Of a DNA stretch of 64,000 bases, positions 37,436 to 49,553 are shown piece after piece. Within the stretch, counting starts at the first letter, position 1. Every line of letters starts with the position of its first letter. Location of the stretch: NCBI GenBank assembly GCA_963969395.1, contig OZ017797.1, positions 29,636,001-29,700,000 on the forward strand, given 5' to 3'. The position numbers and the translations under genes are program-made. The stretch is from Pseudoscleropodium purum (taxonomy: Eukaryota > Streptophyta > Bryopsida > Hypnales > Brachytheciaceae). Under the pieces are notes generated by a model. The model saw only the letters and a program-made list of their open reading frames with translations. It was not told where the DNA came from and did no database searches.

Positions 37436-37771
37436 TCAAACAAAGAATTAGATACTTTTGCACTTTCCCAAAGAAAATTGCACTTACAAACTATACAAAC
37501 AAAATTAACGTCATCGCCTAAGGGGGGCTAAATTCTCTTTATTTTTTCGTTTGTACAAAACTGTGGAAGGGGTTTTGAATTTCTTCTTGTGTTGTACCAA
37601 CATCTATGAATATTATGTTTTACGATTTATCGTTCAAAATAAAATGTATTCAATTTCAACAAATAGAGAACTTCACAGCTTCATGTATGCATTTGCATAT
37701 AAAGTTTACAAATTATTGAATGTAATACAAATTAATTATAAGGCTTAGCCTACAATTATTGCAAGAGAAAT

Positions 37772-37918
37772 GGATGTTTTAAGTGCATTTTAAAGTATAG
37801 TCCCAGACAAAAGATTACAAATAATGACCTTTAAGGGCATTTTCAATAATCTCCTTAAAAGACGATACTTATAATCATATGTTTAGAATTATACTTAAAA
37901 TCTCACTTAAAACACCCT
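37772..37918. mobile_element. Fold-back MITE family D, copy 1
   Basis: About 147 bp with ends GGATGTTTTAAGTGCATTTT and, in complement, GGGTGTTTTAAGTGAGATTT, so most of the element could form a hairpin. A second copy lies at 39497-39596. Non-coding. Confidence 0.65.
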
Positions 37919-38487
37919 TTTTTCTTGTAATCGTAAGTATGATGAATCTTTGGGCACTTAGTGCATTTCTAAAAAGTACTCATGTCATTGCTATATGATG
38001 ATGTGGCCAAAGGATGATAGTAGCTCCACCCAAGACCATTATCAAACCTCCTTGGTAGAAAAAACCACAGCCATTGATTTGTTTAAGAGAAATGCACACT
38101 CTTCTATAATATTTTCCATCTGCATTAGTGGAAAAAAATTGTCATTTTTTTTCATGTCATCTTAAGAGATGATCAATATTATCTATTGAAATTAGGGTTT
38201 ATGGGTATGATATGGTTATGATTTGGGTACTTATAGAATATGATATATTGAATATACATAGATAGTCTATATGGGAAAATATTATGGTATGATGTATATA
38301 TATAGATATTAATATAGGATATAGAATACTAATATAAACAATATTTATTATATCCTATATCACTTGCAATCACAATAACTTCTAAAAAATTATAAATATA
38401 GGGTGAAGTAGGGGTACAAACTAAATTTCACAAGCACAATTAAATAATTCATTCATTTCACAAGTTAATTAATTAATTGGTAGAAAT

Positions 38488-38628
38488 GGCAATTTGTCAC
38501 AATGTACTGAAAAGACACTATGTCATTCATATTGTTTTGGATGTATGAAGTTTAATGATAATTGTCACAATGTACTCAAAAGACACTAAGACATTCATAT
38601 GACTTTGGGTGTATGGACTACAATATTG
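38488..38628. repeat. Imperfect ~80-bp tandem duplication
   Basis: The block starting AATTGTCACAATGTACTCAA at about 38560 repeats the one at about 38488. Both contain AAAAGACACTA and CATTCATATT/CATTCATATG. Non-coding. Confidence 0.6.
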
Positions 38629-39385
38629 CACTATATAAATGCAATAATTTAAGGAAGCTTTTAACAACTTATTTTAATGAAAAATTACAAAAGCTAAAAA
38701 TGTTAAATTTTTATCATAAAATTGTATGTCACATGAAGTTCAAATAAAAGTTACATTGCTTCTACAGTAGTGGGGATTGCAATGAAAGTCATATCAATGT
38801 CATAAGAAATTGACAAAGAAGCTTTTTGAAGATGCACCAAGAACCCAAAGATTCATTACACTTGCAAAACTTTGTAATGTAGTGAACGTAGTGCACCTAT
38901 AATTGATACTAATAGCAATCAAGCATACTTAATCCCTCGAGGAACAAACTTTCAAATTTCAAACAATGGATGAATGCAAATACAACCCAAGCATAAAATA
39001 TGTTGGTCTTTTTATCCATCAATTTTTTTGAAGATTTTTGTGTTAGTTCTTTCACATCTATACAATATAGATTTAAAAAACTTTGCTTTACAAATATTCT
39101 ATAACTCGAAGGGGCATGGTTGGTCTAGCCTCAAAAAAATAACTTTCTTAGTTCAAAAGAAGGACTACTCAAAAAAGACTTGACTAGAAAAGTAAAATAA
39201 AAATATTCAAAAATCACAATGATTAGAACTTAATATCTTGAACTTAAAGGAATTTTTTTTGTGAAAATCACAGATATTCAATCTTCAATTGATTTTAGAA
39301 GAAATTTCAATTTTTGGCTTCAAATTTTATTTGAAAAATATTGGTTTGTATACTAATTGATTTAGCCATATGGATGGATGTGGAT

Positions 39386-39482
39386 ATGGTAACTTTAGGC
39401 AGTCTAGATTCAATAACTATAGACTTAGATTTGGTTATTTCTAGGCTTCAGTTTGATAATTCTAAATCTGAGTTTGATAACT
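39386..39482. repeat. 21-bp minisatellite array 3 (inverted, degenerate)
   Basis: Reverse-complement relatives of the 21-bp unit, for example TTTGATAATTCTAAATCTGA, in four to five degenerate copies. It lies immediately before the fold-back element at 39497. Confidence 0.6.
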
Positions 39483-39496
39483 TACCACAAGAGAAA

Positions 39497-39596
39497 GGGG
39501 TGTTTTAAGTGAGATTTTAAATATAGTCCTAGACATAAGATTATAAATATTGACGTTTTAAGAAATTTTCAATAAAATTTACTTAAAATATCCCTT
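39497..39596. mobile_element. Fold-back MITE family D, copy 2
   Basis: About 100 bp. The left end GGTGTTTTAAGTGAGATTTT matches copy 1, and the right end reads in complement AAGGGATATTTTAAGTAAA. It shares ATAGTCC(C/T)AGACA with copy 1. Confidence 0.6.
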
Positions 39597-40093
39597 ACCT
39601 TATAGTGTATGTAGTACCGATATATTATCTTCAAAATCCTCAAATTCAAGTTGCAAAATATTGTAATCATATTCCAATATGTATTCCTTGTTAAAATATA
39701 AGAAAATTTTATCATGTACACAACATTCCACATTCTATGATATCTTCATTGAATTTGTCTTCCTCTCATTTTTAGAATTGCCTTTAAATTATTTGTACTC
39801 TCACTTGATTAGCCCATATTGGGATGGCCTCTTAGAATGTGATATAAATTTTAAAACATGCAATACAACTTTCCAGGCTTCTAGATCTCAAATCCACAGT
39901 CGTAGGTCCAACATAATTAATAGGTTATATTTTTTAAATATAATAAATTTTATTAAAAAAACATCAATCTTTTAACTATTTAAACAAAAAAAATTAGGAA
40001 TTACATCATGTTCAAATTTTCTAAGCTCTAGGTTCACACAATCCCCGCTTACCGTTCATAGGTTCACACTCACAAGTTCACACACTAGCATCG

Positions 40094-40900
40094 TTGGAAA
40101 ATTACACAAGCACTTGGGTTGCATTTTTCTTCAATTTTTTTAAGTAGTTGGTTAGTATAGGATATTATATGTTCTCAACTTGAAAATTTATAAGATGGTA
40201 TTTAAGTTTTGGAAAATTATATAACCACTTGGGTTGTGTTTTTCTTGAGTTTTATTAAGCAATTGGCTATGAAAAAAATTGAGACATTTTGTGCTTCAAA
40301 GATTACTCTACATCCATTCAAAGAGAATCTAGTATGTATGAAGTATTCTATATTCTCAACTTTGAGAATTTGTAAAATAGTATTTAAATGTTGGGTGCAA
40401 ATGAGGTATTAGGAGCCAACTTTTACCTAACCATTGCTTTTTTTGGACCATTATTGATTGTGTAGCTCAAATTTTCTTAGATTCCTTCAAAATAAATATG
40501 CTCCATGTTTCATAAATGCTATAGTGTCATATTTCAGTATTGTATAGTCTATGATGTCATCATTTCATCTTAGTTAAGTACACATGTACTTCATATAACT
40601 AGTGCTTTTTACTCCTTTGTTGAATTTCAAATTAGAGGATTTAGAAACTTTTCCATTGAAAGTGATGATATGTTGAATAGAATTTGTCATTGTTGACAAC
40701 TTTGAATAATTTTTATAACTTATTTTGATGAAATTGATGAAGTTTTTGAACAGCTCATTCCATTAAAGTTTCAAAAAGGACTGAGAAAAAATCTTTTCTT
40801 CACTACCATTACCTCCTAATAGCACATTCAAACCTTGTTGGAAAATTACAAAACCTCTTGGGGTACATTTTCCTTGAGTTTGCTAATAGTCTCATGAAAT
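40094..40900. repeat. Three dispersed copies of a ~60-bp sequence
   Basis: Blocks starting TTGGAAAATTA at about 40094, 40209 and 40838 continue with (C/A)A(C/T)TTGGG(T)TG, a T-rich run and CTTGAGTTT. Non-coding; origin unknown. Confidence 0.5.
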
Positions 40901-41183
40901 TTTGGTAGGCATTTGACCATTGATGGCATAATAGTACTAGAAAAAGTGTTGTAAAGAAGTGTTCATATCTTATTTAGTTTCCTAAAGTACATCTTTTTGA
41001 TCAAATCCTAAGTGTCCTATTTTGAATAATCATCGTAATTATGGTTGCAAATACCTTACCTAGCCTTCAAATTTTTGGTGAGTTTTCACCTAAATCTTCT
41101 TTGGATTTTGTAGTAGCTAGCAATACACTAGGCTATATTTTGAGGGGGAATGAAATAGACAGAAAGCATCTCTAAGAAATAAT

Positions 41184-41445
41184 CATTAGAAGATTTTTGG
41201 GGGCTTTGAAAGCCGTTTTAGGCTTGTTCCCTCGCAACTATTCCCCATAGTGAAGAGAATAGCCCATTGTTAGAAAAAAATTTCAAATTTTTTTTAATTC
41301 TTCAAATGCAAAATAAAGTTGAATTTTTTTAGACAATGACGTAGCAGGGTTTTGGCCACGTCAAATTGCTGTACCAATACAGTTTCCTATGTTCACAACG
41401 CTTGATAACTTGCAGGCATTTGGAGCCCTCAAAAATCTTCTAATG
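41184..41445. mobile_element. MITE family B, copy 2 (opposite orientation)
   Basis: 262 bp with ends CATTAGAAGATTTTTGGGG and, in complement, CATTAGAAGATTTTTGAGGG. It matches the reverse complement of 4055-4334 through the GACGTGGCCAAAACCCTGC block and the CCCTCGCAACTATTCCCC block. Non-coding. Confidence 0.75.
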
Positions 41446-42406
41446 ACATTCATCCAATTTTGGATGAAGTTTCTTGATTCTACACAACAATATATATAAA
41501 ATTGCATATTAGGCAAATGGATGTTAAAAATAGGGATGATTGTTTTCACTACCTTTCATTTTAGGGTGCAAGTCACTTTAATTAAGGTAATGACACTTAA
41601 TTCCAACCCCTTTCTTAAATTGACCCTCTAGATCTTAGTCTACAATGTACTCCCATTATTCATGAGAGTTTAGGATTGATTTTAAATAGCCCTATTTCTA
41701 ACAATTTGAAAATTCATTGTTTATTCATCGAGTGTCCAAAAATTACACTTTAAGAGAATCTGACTTCCTTTTTTAACTTCCAACAAGACCCTCAAAAACT
41801 TTTTCAATATGATAATGGGAACTATACTGAATTGCTAATTTGGATGCTTTTAGGTGTAGTTACCGTAGAATTAAAGTGTTGACCTTATTACCGTCCAGCC
41901 CAAATAGCACGCAATGAGAGCAAAAAAAAAAGGGGGGGGCAAGCAACGAGCGGTCACGCCTTCTCCAAATTGCCAGCGCTTTGACACAACCTCTGTGGTG
42001 GGGAGCTTCGCGGCGATGGCGGCCGCGTGTGACCCGTCCGCGCGCGATGCGCTCGCGACGCGACTACAGTACTGACCCCGTCCTGCGTCACCACCACCAC
42101 CACTTCGCTCTGGCCCATCCTCCTGGTTGCCATGCAAAACCTTCACGTGACCTTCGCTCACATCCACTCTCCAGCAAGCCAATCCCACCATCGCAGATGA
42201 AATTTTACAGTCGCTGCTTTCCATCGCCATACACACGCCACCTTTATTTAACTTACAAATTCTAGAACCTCCTCGTCCTGTGCTGCAGCTTCCAGAAGAT
42301 GATGGCGATGATGGTTTCGTGCGGCGCTTAATCGAGTTTTTGTGTGGTGCACGTGAGAACTTGTAGGGTCCCCACCATCCGTCTCGCTCCCATTCATTCT
42401 TAGTTC

Positions 42407-42415
42407 TTAGGGTTT
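42407..42415 (-). promoter_or_regulatory. Telo-box upstream of PDAT
   Basis: TTAGGGTTT, the complement of AAACCCTAA, lies about 100 bp before the PDAT ATG in a GC-rich leader. In plants this motif is common near starts of housekeeping genes. Function here is inferred only. Confidence 0.4.
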
Positions 42416-42511
42416 GCCCCGAGCATGGTTTGGCTTTTCTAGCTCGTGAGCTTCTGCTGCTCTCTCCAGTTACGGGATTTTGTGAATTAGGTGGACTCGT
42501 GCTTTGTCTCC

Positions 42512-45500
42512 ATGATTCGTCGCAAGGGCGCCTCCAAGCACGGACCCTCCGATGAGGATGGTCCTCCCAAGGAGGAGAAACCGAAATCCAAAGAGTCGGA
42601 TAGTGAAAGCTCCAAGACTGAGAAGCAGCACCACCTGAAACCCCACAAGAAGAAGAAGAAATCCAAGTCTTCTTCTTGGAATTGTATCGATTCTTGTTGT
42701 TGGTTAGTGGGGTGTGTGTGTGTTATTTGGTGGATTCTGGTCGTACTGTACAATGCATTGCCGCATTCGCTTCCGCAGTACGTGACGGAAAGAATCACGG
42801 GGCCGTTGCCGGATCCCCCTGGCGTGACGCTGAAGAAAGAAGGACTGTCAGTGAAGCATCCTGTGATTTTTGTGCCGGGAATTGTTACGGGCGGGTTGGA
42901 GCTTTGGGGAGGCAAGCCTTGCGCGGATGGACTGTTCCGAAAACGACTCTGGGGGGGAACCTTTGGGGAGATTTATCGCAGGTGAGGGAGAAGAAGGGCT
43001 GGTTAGGGTTTAGTGCACAAGGCACCGCCTATTGGAATTCACGTTCTGATTTTTGAATTTGGTTCAAGAATTTGTTACAAGAGTTTGAGGTGTGAAACTG
43101 TACGTGTAGTCATGGACACTCGAACCTTTGTATTACGACATTCGCTTCGAAGGAATTCTAGAATATCCTGCACTCTCGCCACTCTCTCAATTCTACTCAT
43201 TTCAAAGAATATGTCACAGTGAAAAAAACGAGACCGCAGGTGGTGAGATTAACAAGGATTGAGTGTAGTGGAGAGGCTTGCTTGGGCATGAGCAGAATTG
43301 ACAGAGTGGACTTGGTGATGGCAGGCCAAGGTGCTGGATGGAGCATATGTCACTTGACAATGAGACTGGGTTAGATCCTGAAGGAATTAGAGTGCGACCA
43401 GTGTCTGGTCTGGTTGCGGCGGATTACTTCGCTCCGGGCTACTTCGTATGGGCAGTGCTGATTGAGAATCTGGCAGGCATTGGCTACGAGGAGAAGACCA
43501 TGTACATGGCTGCTTACGACTGGCGACTGACTTTTCAAAACACGGAGGTTTCTTTTTTCACTACTACGTAATGCTTTTATGGATTTTGTTTGGCAGCATT
43601 TATGCATACTGTGCTTTTCAGCCTCATATCCCGTTTATTTTACATTTAGATGACTAACCTGAGAGGAACCATATTTTGCGGAACATTAGACTTTTTCAAC
43701 AACATCGTAGGGAAAGTGATCTTTGAAAAGCACGATCAGCATGATGAGACTTCCCAATGATTCTGCACTAGGCACCTGCTTGAGCGTACTTGCAAGGTCT
43801 CCAAAAATGAGCCTTGCAACAATTTCAGTGGAATAAATGGAGATGTCTCGACCTACTTTGGTGCCATCTCCCATGAAATGATATTCAAACTTCATCGAAA
43901 CTCTGATTTTACTGAAAGCCTTAATAAGAGAATCTCGCTGAAGAATTGTGTTGATATTAGACGGTTTGAGACGAGTGTTTTGAGGAGATTTCTTAGAGTT
44001 TTATTTGTCTATCACAGGTTGGTACATAATACAATTTGTCATGTCCTGTATTGTCACTGACCTAACCATGTGTGGTGTGCTGGCCAGGTACGGGACCAGT
44101 CACTGAGCCGGTTGAAAAATCAAATAGAGTCCATGGTACAGACGAGTGGTTATAAAGCAGTGGTAATACCGCACTCTATGGGCTCTCTTTATTTCTTGCA
44201 CTTTCTAAAATGGGTTGAGGCTCCGGCGCCCATGGGGGGTGGAGGTGGATCTGATTGGGTAGCTCGTCACATCAGAGCAACAATGAACATCGCAGGTCCC
44301 TTTTTGGGTGTGCCCAAAGCTTTCGCAGGTCTCTTCTCTGCGGAAGCCAAGGATATTGCCGTTGCAAGGTACTTCTACTCACTGGTCCTTATTATGCCTT
44401 GTTTCTGGGATGTACTTTGAGGATTTGTAAACCAGTTCAATAAAGTATATACTTCAGCCTTCACTTATTCAAATATACCACTGTAGTGTGTCTTTTATGA
44501 ATTAGTGTCACTCACTAACAGGCTAAATTAGTGTAGTGTAGAATCGACATTGAACAAGACGAGGTAAAACGAATAAAACAAATTTTTCGTCGGATCAAGA
44601 TGTGAGAATTCTTGTTCTCTCAAGCTTGTTGCTTAGACCTGTGCAATCTTAAGTGACTCTTAGAAAGAATTATGGTTGTCACGATTTAATCCGAACCGCC
44701 TTACTTTTTCTATTCGAGCAGGGCAATTGCGCCTGGGGTTTTAGACAACGACATATTTGGGCTTCAAACGCTCCAGTACATAATGAAGGTGACGCGCACC
44801 TGGGACTCTTGCTTGTCCATGCTCCCCAAGGGAGGCAGCACCATTTGGGGGGATATTTCTTGGTCACCAGAAGAAGGCTACGATTGCTCAACAAAGAAAG
44901 TAAGTGCCAATAATAGTAGTGAAGACGGGGTTGTGAAGGAAACTGAAGATGGGTTGCAACTCGGTGAGCATGGGAAACCATCTGCACATTACGGTCGGAT
45001 GGTTTCTTTTGGAAAAGAGGCTGCATCGCTATCTCAGGAAGTTATTCGGAACCGAAGGATGGAAGTCAAGGTACCTCTCCCTCCTTTTTGTATAAAAGTT
45101 AATTTTCTAAGTTTAATCTTTCTACCCAAGGGGAGAATATAAGCATGGGATCAAGATGTTGAAAGTTATGGTGCCTGGTGAAAATGAGACATGTGTTCAA
45201 AGTAATAGTAGCATGTTGAGGTTCATTATTCCAAGGAATGAATTCCTTATGTCTAGAGGATTGTGACATGTGGTTATAGGAATAATGGCATTCTAAGATT
45301 GTTGAATAAGGTTTCTGAAATTAGTGAGGATAAGTCTGAAGACTGTATGGAAAAAGACTTATGTAAATAGTACATTTCTATTTGGGGTAAAGTCTGTTAC
45401 GACTAGCCCCTTGTTCCAGAATCAGCTACTATATACTCTTGCAGACTACTGTTGAAGGGTTTAAATTGCCCAGTTTTCAATATGTTTGGAAAGAGATCTG

Positions 45501-46888
45501 CTTGATCTTATAGACCTGAGTAGTTCAACCTGACCCGAAGTATCTATAGCATAAGGGCTAATCTTTATTTAATTCCATTCCACGTTCATATTGTTCTTGA
45601 GCTGATTTTAAAGTTGTGAGGTGTGATACGATAGTGCAATCTGTTGTATGCGCAGCCACCGACAAACTCGTCTTTGCGGAACACCACTGCCTGTGGTGAT
45701 GTGTGGACTGAGTATCAGGACCTCACTTGGGACGTTGTGGAAGACATAGCTAGCCGTGAAGTTTTGAATGCCGATGATCTCGTTGAAGTCTTGAGGATAG
45801 TGGCTCCTAAACTGATGACTCGTGGCGATGAAAGCTGGAGTTTTGATATTGCTGATAATCCCGGCGACAAAAAGTATCAGCATCATCGATATTGGGCAAA
45901 TCCCCTGCAAACCACGTGAGTTTCTAAACCCTGCAGAGCACTCTGTCATAACATTCTTGAGTGACTCCCTGGGTACCCTTGGAATCAATATACAGAAAAG
46001 GAATCCAGATTCTCTTTCTGTGTAATCTTGAGCTCATATTACATCTGATTGCTCTGGACCGAAGGGGATGAGATCTTGCATCGACAGCTGTTACATCATC
46101 AGTGATGTGAGAAAGTTTGAGTAGGTTGCCACTTGAAACGTGGACCCATGTTACAGTGTGCCGAAGCTGTCGTAGCATAACTGCTTGCTTGATTTCCTTT
46201 CATCCAGTCCTTGATCAGCATGTTTTCACAATTATTGCATGCCTGGCAATGGAATGAATTTCTTCAATCTATTAGTGCTCCAGATTCTTTCTGAGCTAGA
46301 ATGCAAGCCGTATTTTACTCTAGAATGTATCCCCCATCCTAGCTCCGGAAGTGAAGCACGCAAATGTGTGTTATTCCTGGTTACTAACATGGGTGATAAT
46401 GCAGGTTACCCAAAGCGCCAGACTCGGAGGTCTACTGTCTCTACGGCGTGGGCATCCCCACCGAGCGGTCGTACATTTACAAAGTATCCCCTTCCACCGA
46501 CAACTGCTATATTCCCTTCCGTATAGACACAGCGGCAGATGGAGACTCGGAGGGGTGTTTGAAAGGAGGTGTGCAGTTCGTAGATGGAGATGAGACGGTA
46601 CCGGCTCTGAGTGCAGGCTACCTCTGCCATGCGCCTTGGAAAGGCAAAACGCGGTTCAATCCTAGTGGGAGCCCCAGTTACGTCCGAGAGTACAAGCACG
46701 CTCCGCCCTCCAACTTGCTGGAGGGGCGTGGCACGCAGAGTGGCAGTCACGTGGACATCATGGGGAACTTCGCCTTGATTGAGGACATTCTCAGGGTGGC
46801 TGCTGGATGGACGGGGGAACAAGTCGGCGGGGACAGAATCTACTCCGATCTGCCCAAGTGGTCCGAACGCATCAAATTGAAATTATGA
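42512..46888 (+). CDS. PDAT1: Phospholipid:diacylglycerol acyltransferase
   Basis: Transfers an acyl group from phospholipid to diacylglycerol to make triacylglycerol, at the ER; member of the LCAT-like family. Six exons give 688 aa: 42512-42981, 43325-43547, 44088-44368, 44722-45070, 45656-45915 and 46405-46888. The N-terminus is cytosolic-type and Lys-rich (KPHKKKKKSK), followed by one membrane helix (about 61-82, WLVGCVCVIWWILVVLY) and PQYVTERITGPLPDPPG. Family blocks follow: VIFVPGIVTGGLELW, CADGLFRKRLWGG, ADYFAPGYFVWAVL and YDWRL. The catalytic triad is visible: Ser in PHSMG (about 261), Asp in DGDETVP (about 590) and His in GSHVDIMGN (about 643). The protein ends WSERIKLKL, as plant PDATs do. 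The length is close to the flowering-plant enzyme (about 670 aa). The ATG at 42512 is the first in frame. Intron 2 carries an unexplained antisense open frame. Confidence 0.96.
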
Positions 46889-47555
46889 TTCTTGAGCCTT
46901 GGTTCTCTGTTTGCTCAGTCTGTCGTTGGTGGAGAGGACTGTTTGTGCAGGACTTGTAGAGAAAGTGTGAACTCAGTGGGTTCTGCTCGCAGATCTCTCT
47001 GTAAAGCTTAGCTAGCTATGCCCCTGGGATTGTAGAGAGCGGGAGATTGGAGTGAGGGAGGATCTACTGTTGAACGTTCTTTAGGCGCCCTTGTATCATG
47101 ACTTTAGAGCAGTGTTATTCAAATGGTGCACGGCGGTGGGATTGCGCCAATTACATATGTAACCTGCCGCGCTTGTAATTCTTTGCGTTTGCGGCTAGTA
47201 TTGCCTTCATGGTTTCGTTGAGATCTCGTGAGTGCAGGATTGTGCTTCTTATCCCTTTCTCTAGTCTTCTTTGTTTTGTAGCTGTCTTGAGGAGTTCGCT
47301 TGTAATGTTGTTGACTGATTCTTGTAATGTAAATTTTGTCTCCGTTCTAAGTAGACTCCTAGGGAATGATAAATGTGTCCATTTTGAACTTATGAATGCA
47401 CAGTAGCCAGCGAGACTGGGTGGTGGACGGAAAGGGTGAAGTCAAATGCCGATCATCACAGGTGGTAGCAAGGGTTGGAAAAAAGAAAAGAAAAACACTT
47501 TTCTTCTTGTCCTGTGTGGAGCGCCACTCAAAGCAGCTGGCCCATTCACTGGTGT

Positions 47556-47756
47556 TCAATCCTTAAAGGACGAAGGGGTGAACTTGGAAATCATTCCTTT
47601 TTATTATCGTGTGAATTTTTGGCTTAAAAAATTGCAAAAGCACTCATTGAAAGTCAAACTACACTAGAAGATGAATAGTTGAACTTTTGTCCTACTAGAA
47701 GAGTTCCCTATCATTCATCGGGCGTCAAGTGTCTTTGTCCATGTTTTAAGGATTAA
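47556..47756 (-). mobile_element. TTAA-type MITE (family A), copy 3, inverted
   Basis: Read on the minus strand it begins TTAA then TCCTTAAAACATGG, passes GATGAATG and the family signature CAACTATTCATCTTC, and ends CGTCCTTTAAGGA followed by TTGA (decayed TTAA). The length is about 200 bp. Non-coding. Confidence 0.68.
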
Positions 47757-49217
47757 CAAAAAGTAAATGAAACACAAGGGAGTTTTGGCCATTCCATGTG
47801 AGAGATGAAAAAATTTCATAGCCATGAAGAAGCAAATCCTCTTTCGGATGTACCTATGATTGTCGCTAATTCCACTAAGTGTAGTTGCAATTATTAAACA
47901 TAAGTTATTTTTATTGGATCAAATTGAATTGCAACAAACTTTAGCATGCATTACTTAGACACTACATGGATAATTTATGAAGTTTCAAAGTACTATTTTT
48001 ATAGTAGTTTAAAAGGCTTCAATTAGAATGTATCTAAATGTAAGTGATATTGTTTTGTTATCTTTGTTCATGTCAACTATACCATGTCCAATTTGAAATT
48101 GTATAATTCCAAAAAAGATTATAGATAAATTTATTATAAATGTTGGCTTTTTGATCATTGGAAATTGAACAAGAAAAAAATAAATTTTAGGCATAAAAGG
48201 GATAGTGTAATGTAATTGGGGTGATTGCCAAAAACACTTGTACTACTTTGCATCACTTTATATGTTGATTTGTTTTTTGGCCATAACTTTTGTGTTCAAG
48301 CTCCAAATGACTCAAGATTTATTGAGAAGGTACTCATGACTATTGCACACTTTGTTTAATTATTTGTAAATTTCATAAATGATTTACTATCTCAAAATAG
48401 CTACAAAATTTATGTCTCACTCGTCAATTTTGGAATTTCTAGTACTATTTTGGACCTTACAAAATGAATTTGAATTTGAAATTTATTAGTGATAGTCTTC
48501 TAATAGATTTATAGCTACCATCAAAAGGAATTTTAAAAATAATGTACATATAGTGTAGAAGTTCCAAAAGTGAATTCTTTTTAATTTTACATTTTGATTT
48601 AAACACATAAAATATTATTTGGGTGTTTTTTGGTGAATGAAAATCTGCAAAGAGTTGTCAAAAATAGATTATTTTTAGATTTTTGTAAACCATTTTTACT
48701 ATTTTTATAAATTGAAGTGTCAAAGTATTTATTTTCTTGAAATTTTGCACTTTTTTAATTCTTCTATTTTGAGAATTTTTGTGAGCTTTTCCTTTTAAAG
48801 ATATTTTTTTTTAAAGATGTATACATTGTTTATATTTAAAAATCAATTTAATTGTTAATTAATTTTAAAGCATTCTAGAAGAAAATCAAGACTACTCCAA
48901 AAATGCAACAAATAGTATAGGTGTTTCTTGCACTCAGCCTTTCAGGTAGGATCATAGAACTTCATGAAGCTACAATATATTGTTTCAAAAAAGTAAATCC
49001 CAAATTTTGGAGATGTTTTAAGAAAAATTTAAGACATTTGATGTAGATTTGAAAGTTAGGATTACTTCAAATTTGAAGTGGTTGTCATAATCTTGGGTGG
49101 TATAATTAGCATGCATTGTTAGATGATTTAAGGTTTTGGGGAGTTTTGCTTGTTAGATTGCTATCATTCTTATTTTCTTACTATAGAAGAGCTTTAATTT
49201 CAAGCAGATGATGTAAA

Positions 49218-49553
49218 CAATGAGGGGTTTATTTATTAAGTATGTTGTGAAAAGATGATGAAGGTTAGCAAGCTTCATGCAATGCAACACTCATCCAATG
49301 AGGGGATTTACTTACTAAGTATGTTATGATGTGAAAAGATGACGAAGGTTACTTAGCAAGCTTCATGCAATGCAACTCTCACCCAACAAGGGGATTTATT
49401 TATTAAGTATGTTATGTTGTAAAAAGATCATGAAGGTTAGCCATCTTCATGCAATGCAACACCCACCACCTAATGAGGGGATTGATTTACTAAATATGTT
49501 ATGCTATGAAAGGATGACAAAGGTTAGCAAGCTTCATGCAATGCAACATCCTC
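49218..49553. repeat. Tandem repeat, four copies of ~78-90 bp
   Basis: Units share AATGAGGGGATT(T/G)A(C/T)TTA, TAAGTATGTTATG, AAAAGATGA and AGCTTCATGCAATGCAAC. Copy lengths vary by small insertions. The last two units lie in one open frame encoding repeats like KVSKLHAMQHP, but no start, promoter or domain supports a gene. Confidence 0.85.

Larger units (their letters stand above)
32661..41870. other. Repeat-rich gene desert
   Basis: No intact gene is seen in about 9 kb of AT-rich DNA. It holds PIF/Harbinger remnants (32790-35430), two partial internal blocks of MITE family B (about 35455-35660 and 36190-36420), three 21-bp minisatellite arrays, two small fold-back elements, an ~80-bp duplication at 38488-38628, and a dispersed ~60-bp repeat around 40.1-40.9 kb. 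Confidence 0.6.

Noticed and set aside
38230..38362. AT-rich palindromic stretch (AGGATATAG ... TATATCCT)
   Set aside because: Low-complexity TA-rich DNA readily gives such pairs; no support for a terminator or RNA gene.
41871..42265. Overlapping ORFs on both strands in the GC-rich stretch before PDAT
   Set aside because: Composition-driven: a GC-rich promoter/leader gives long open frames by chance, and no domain is present.
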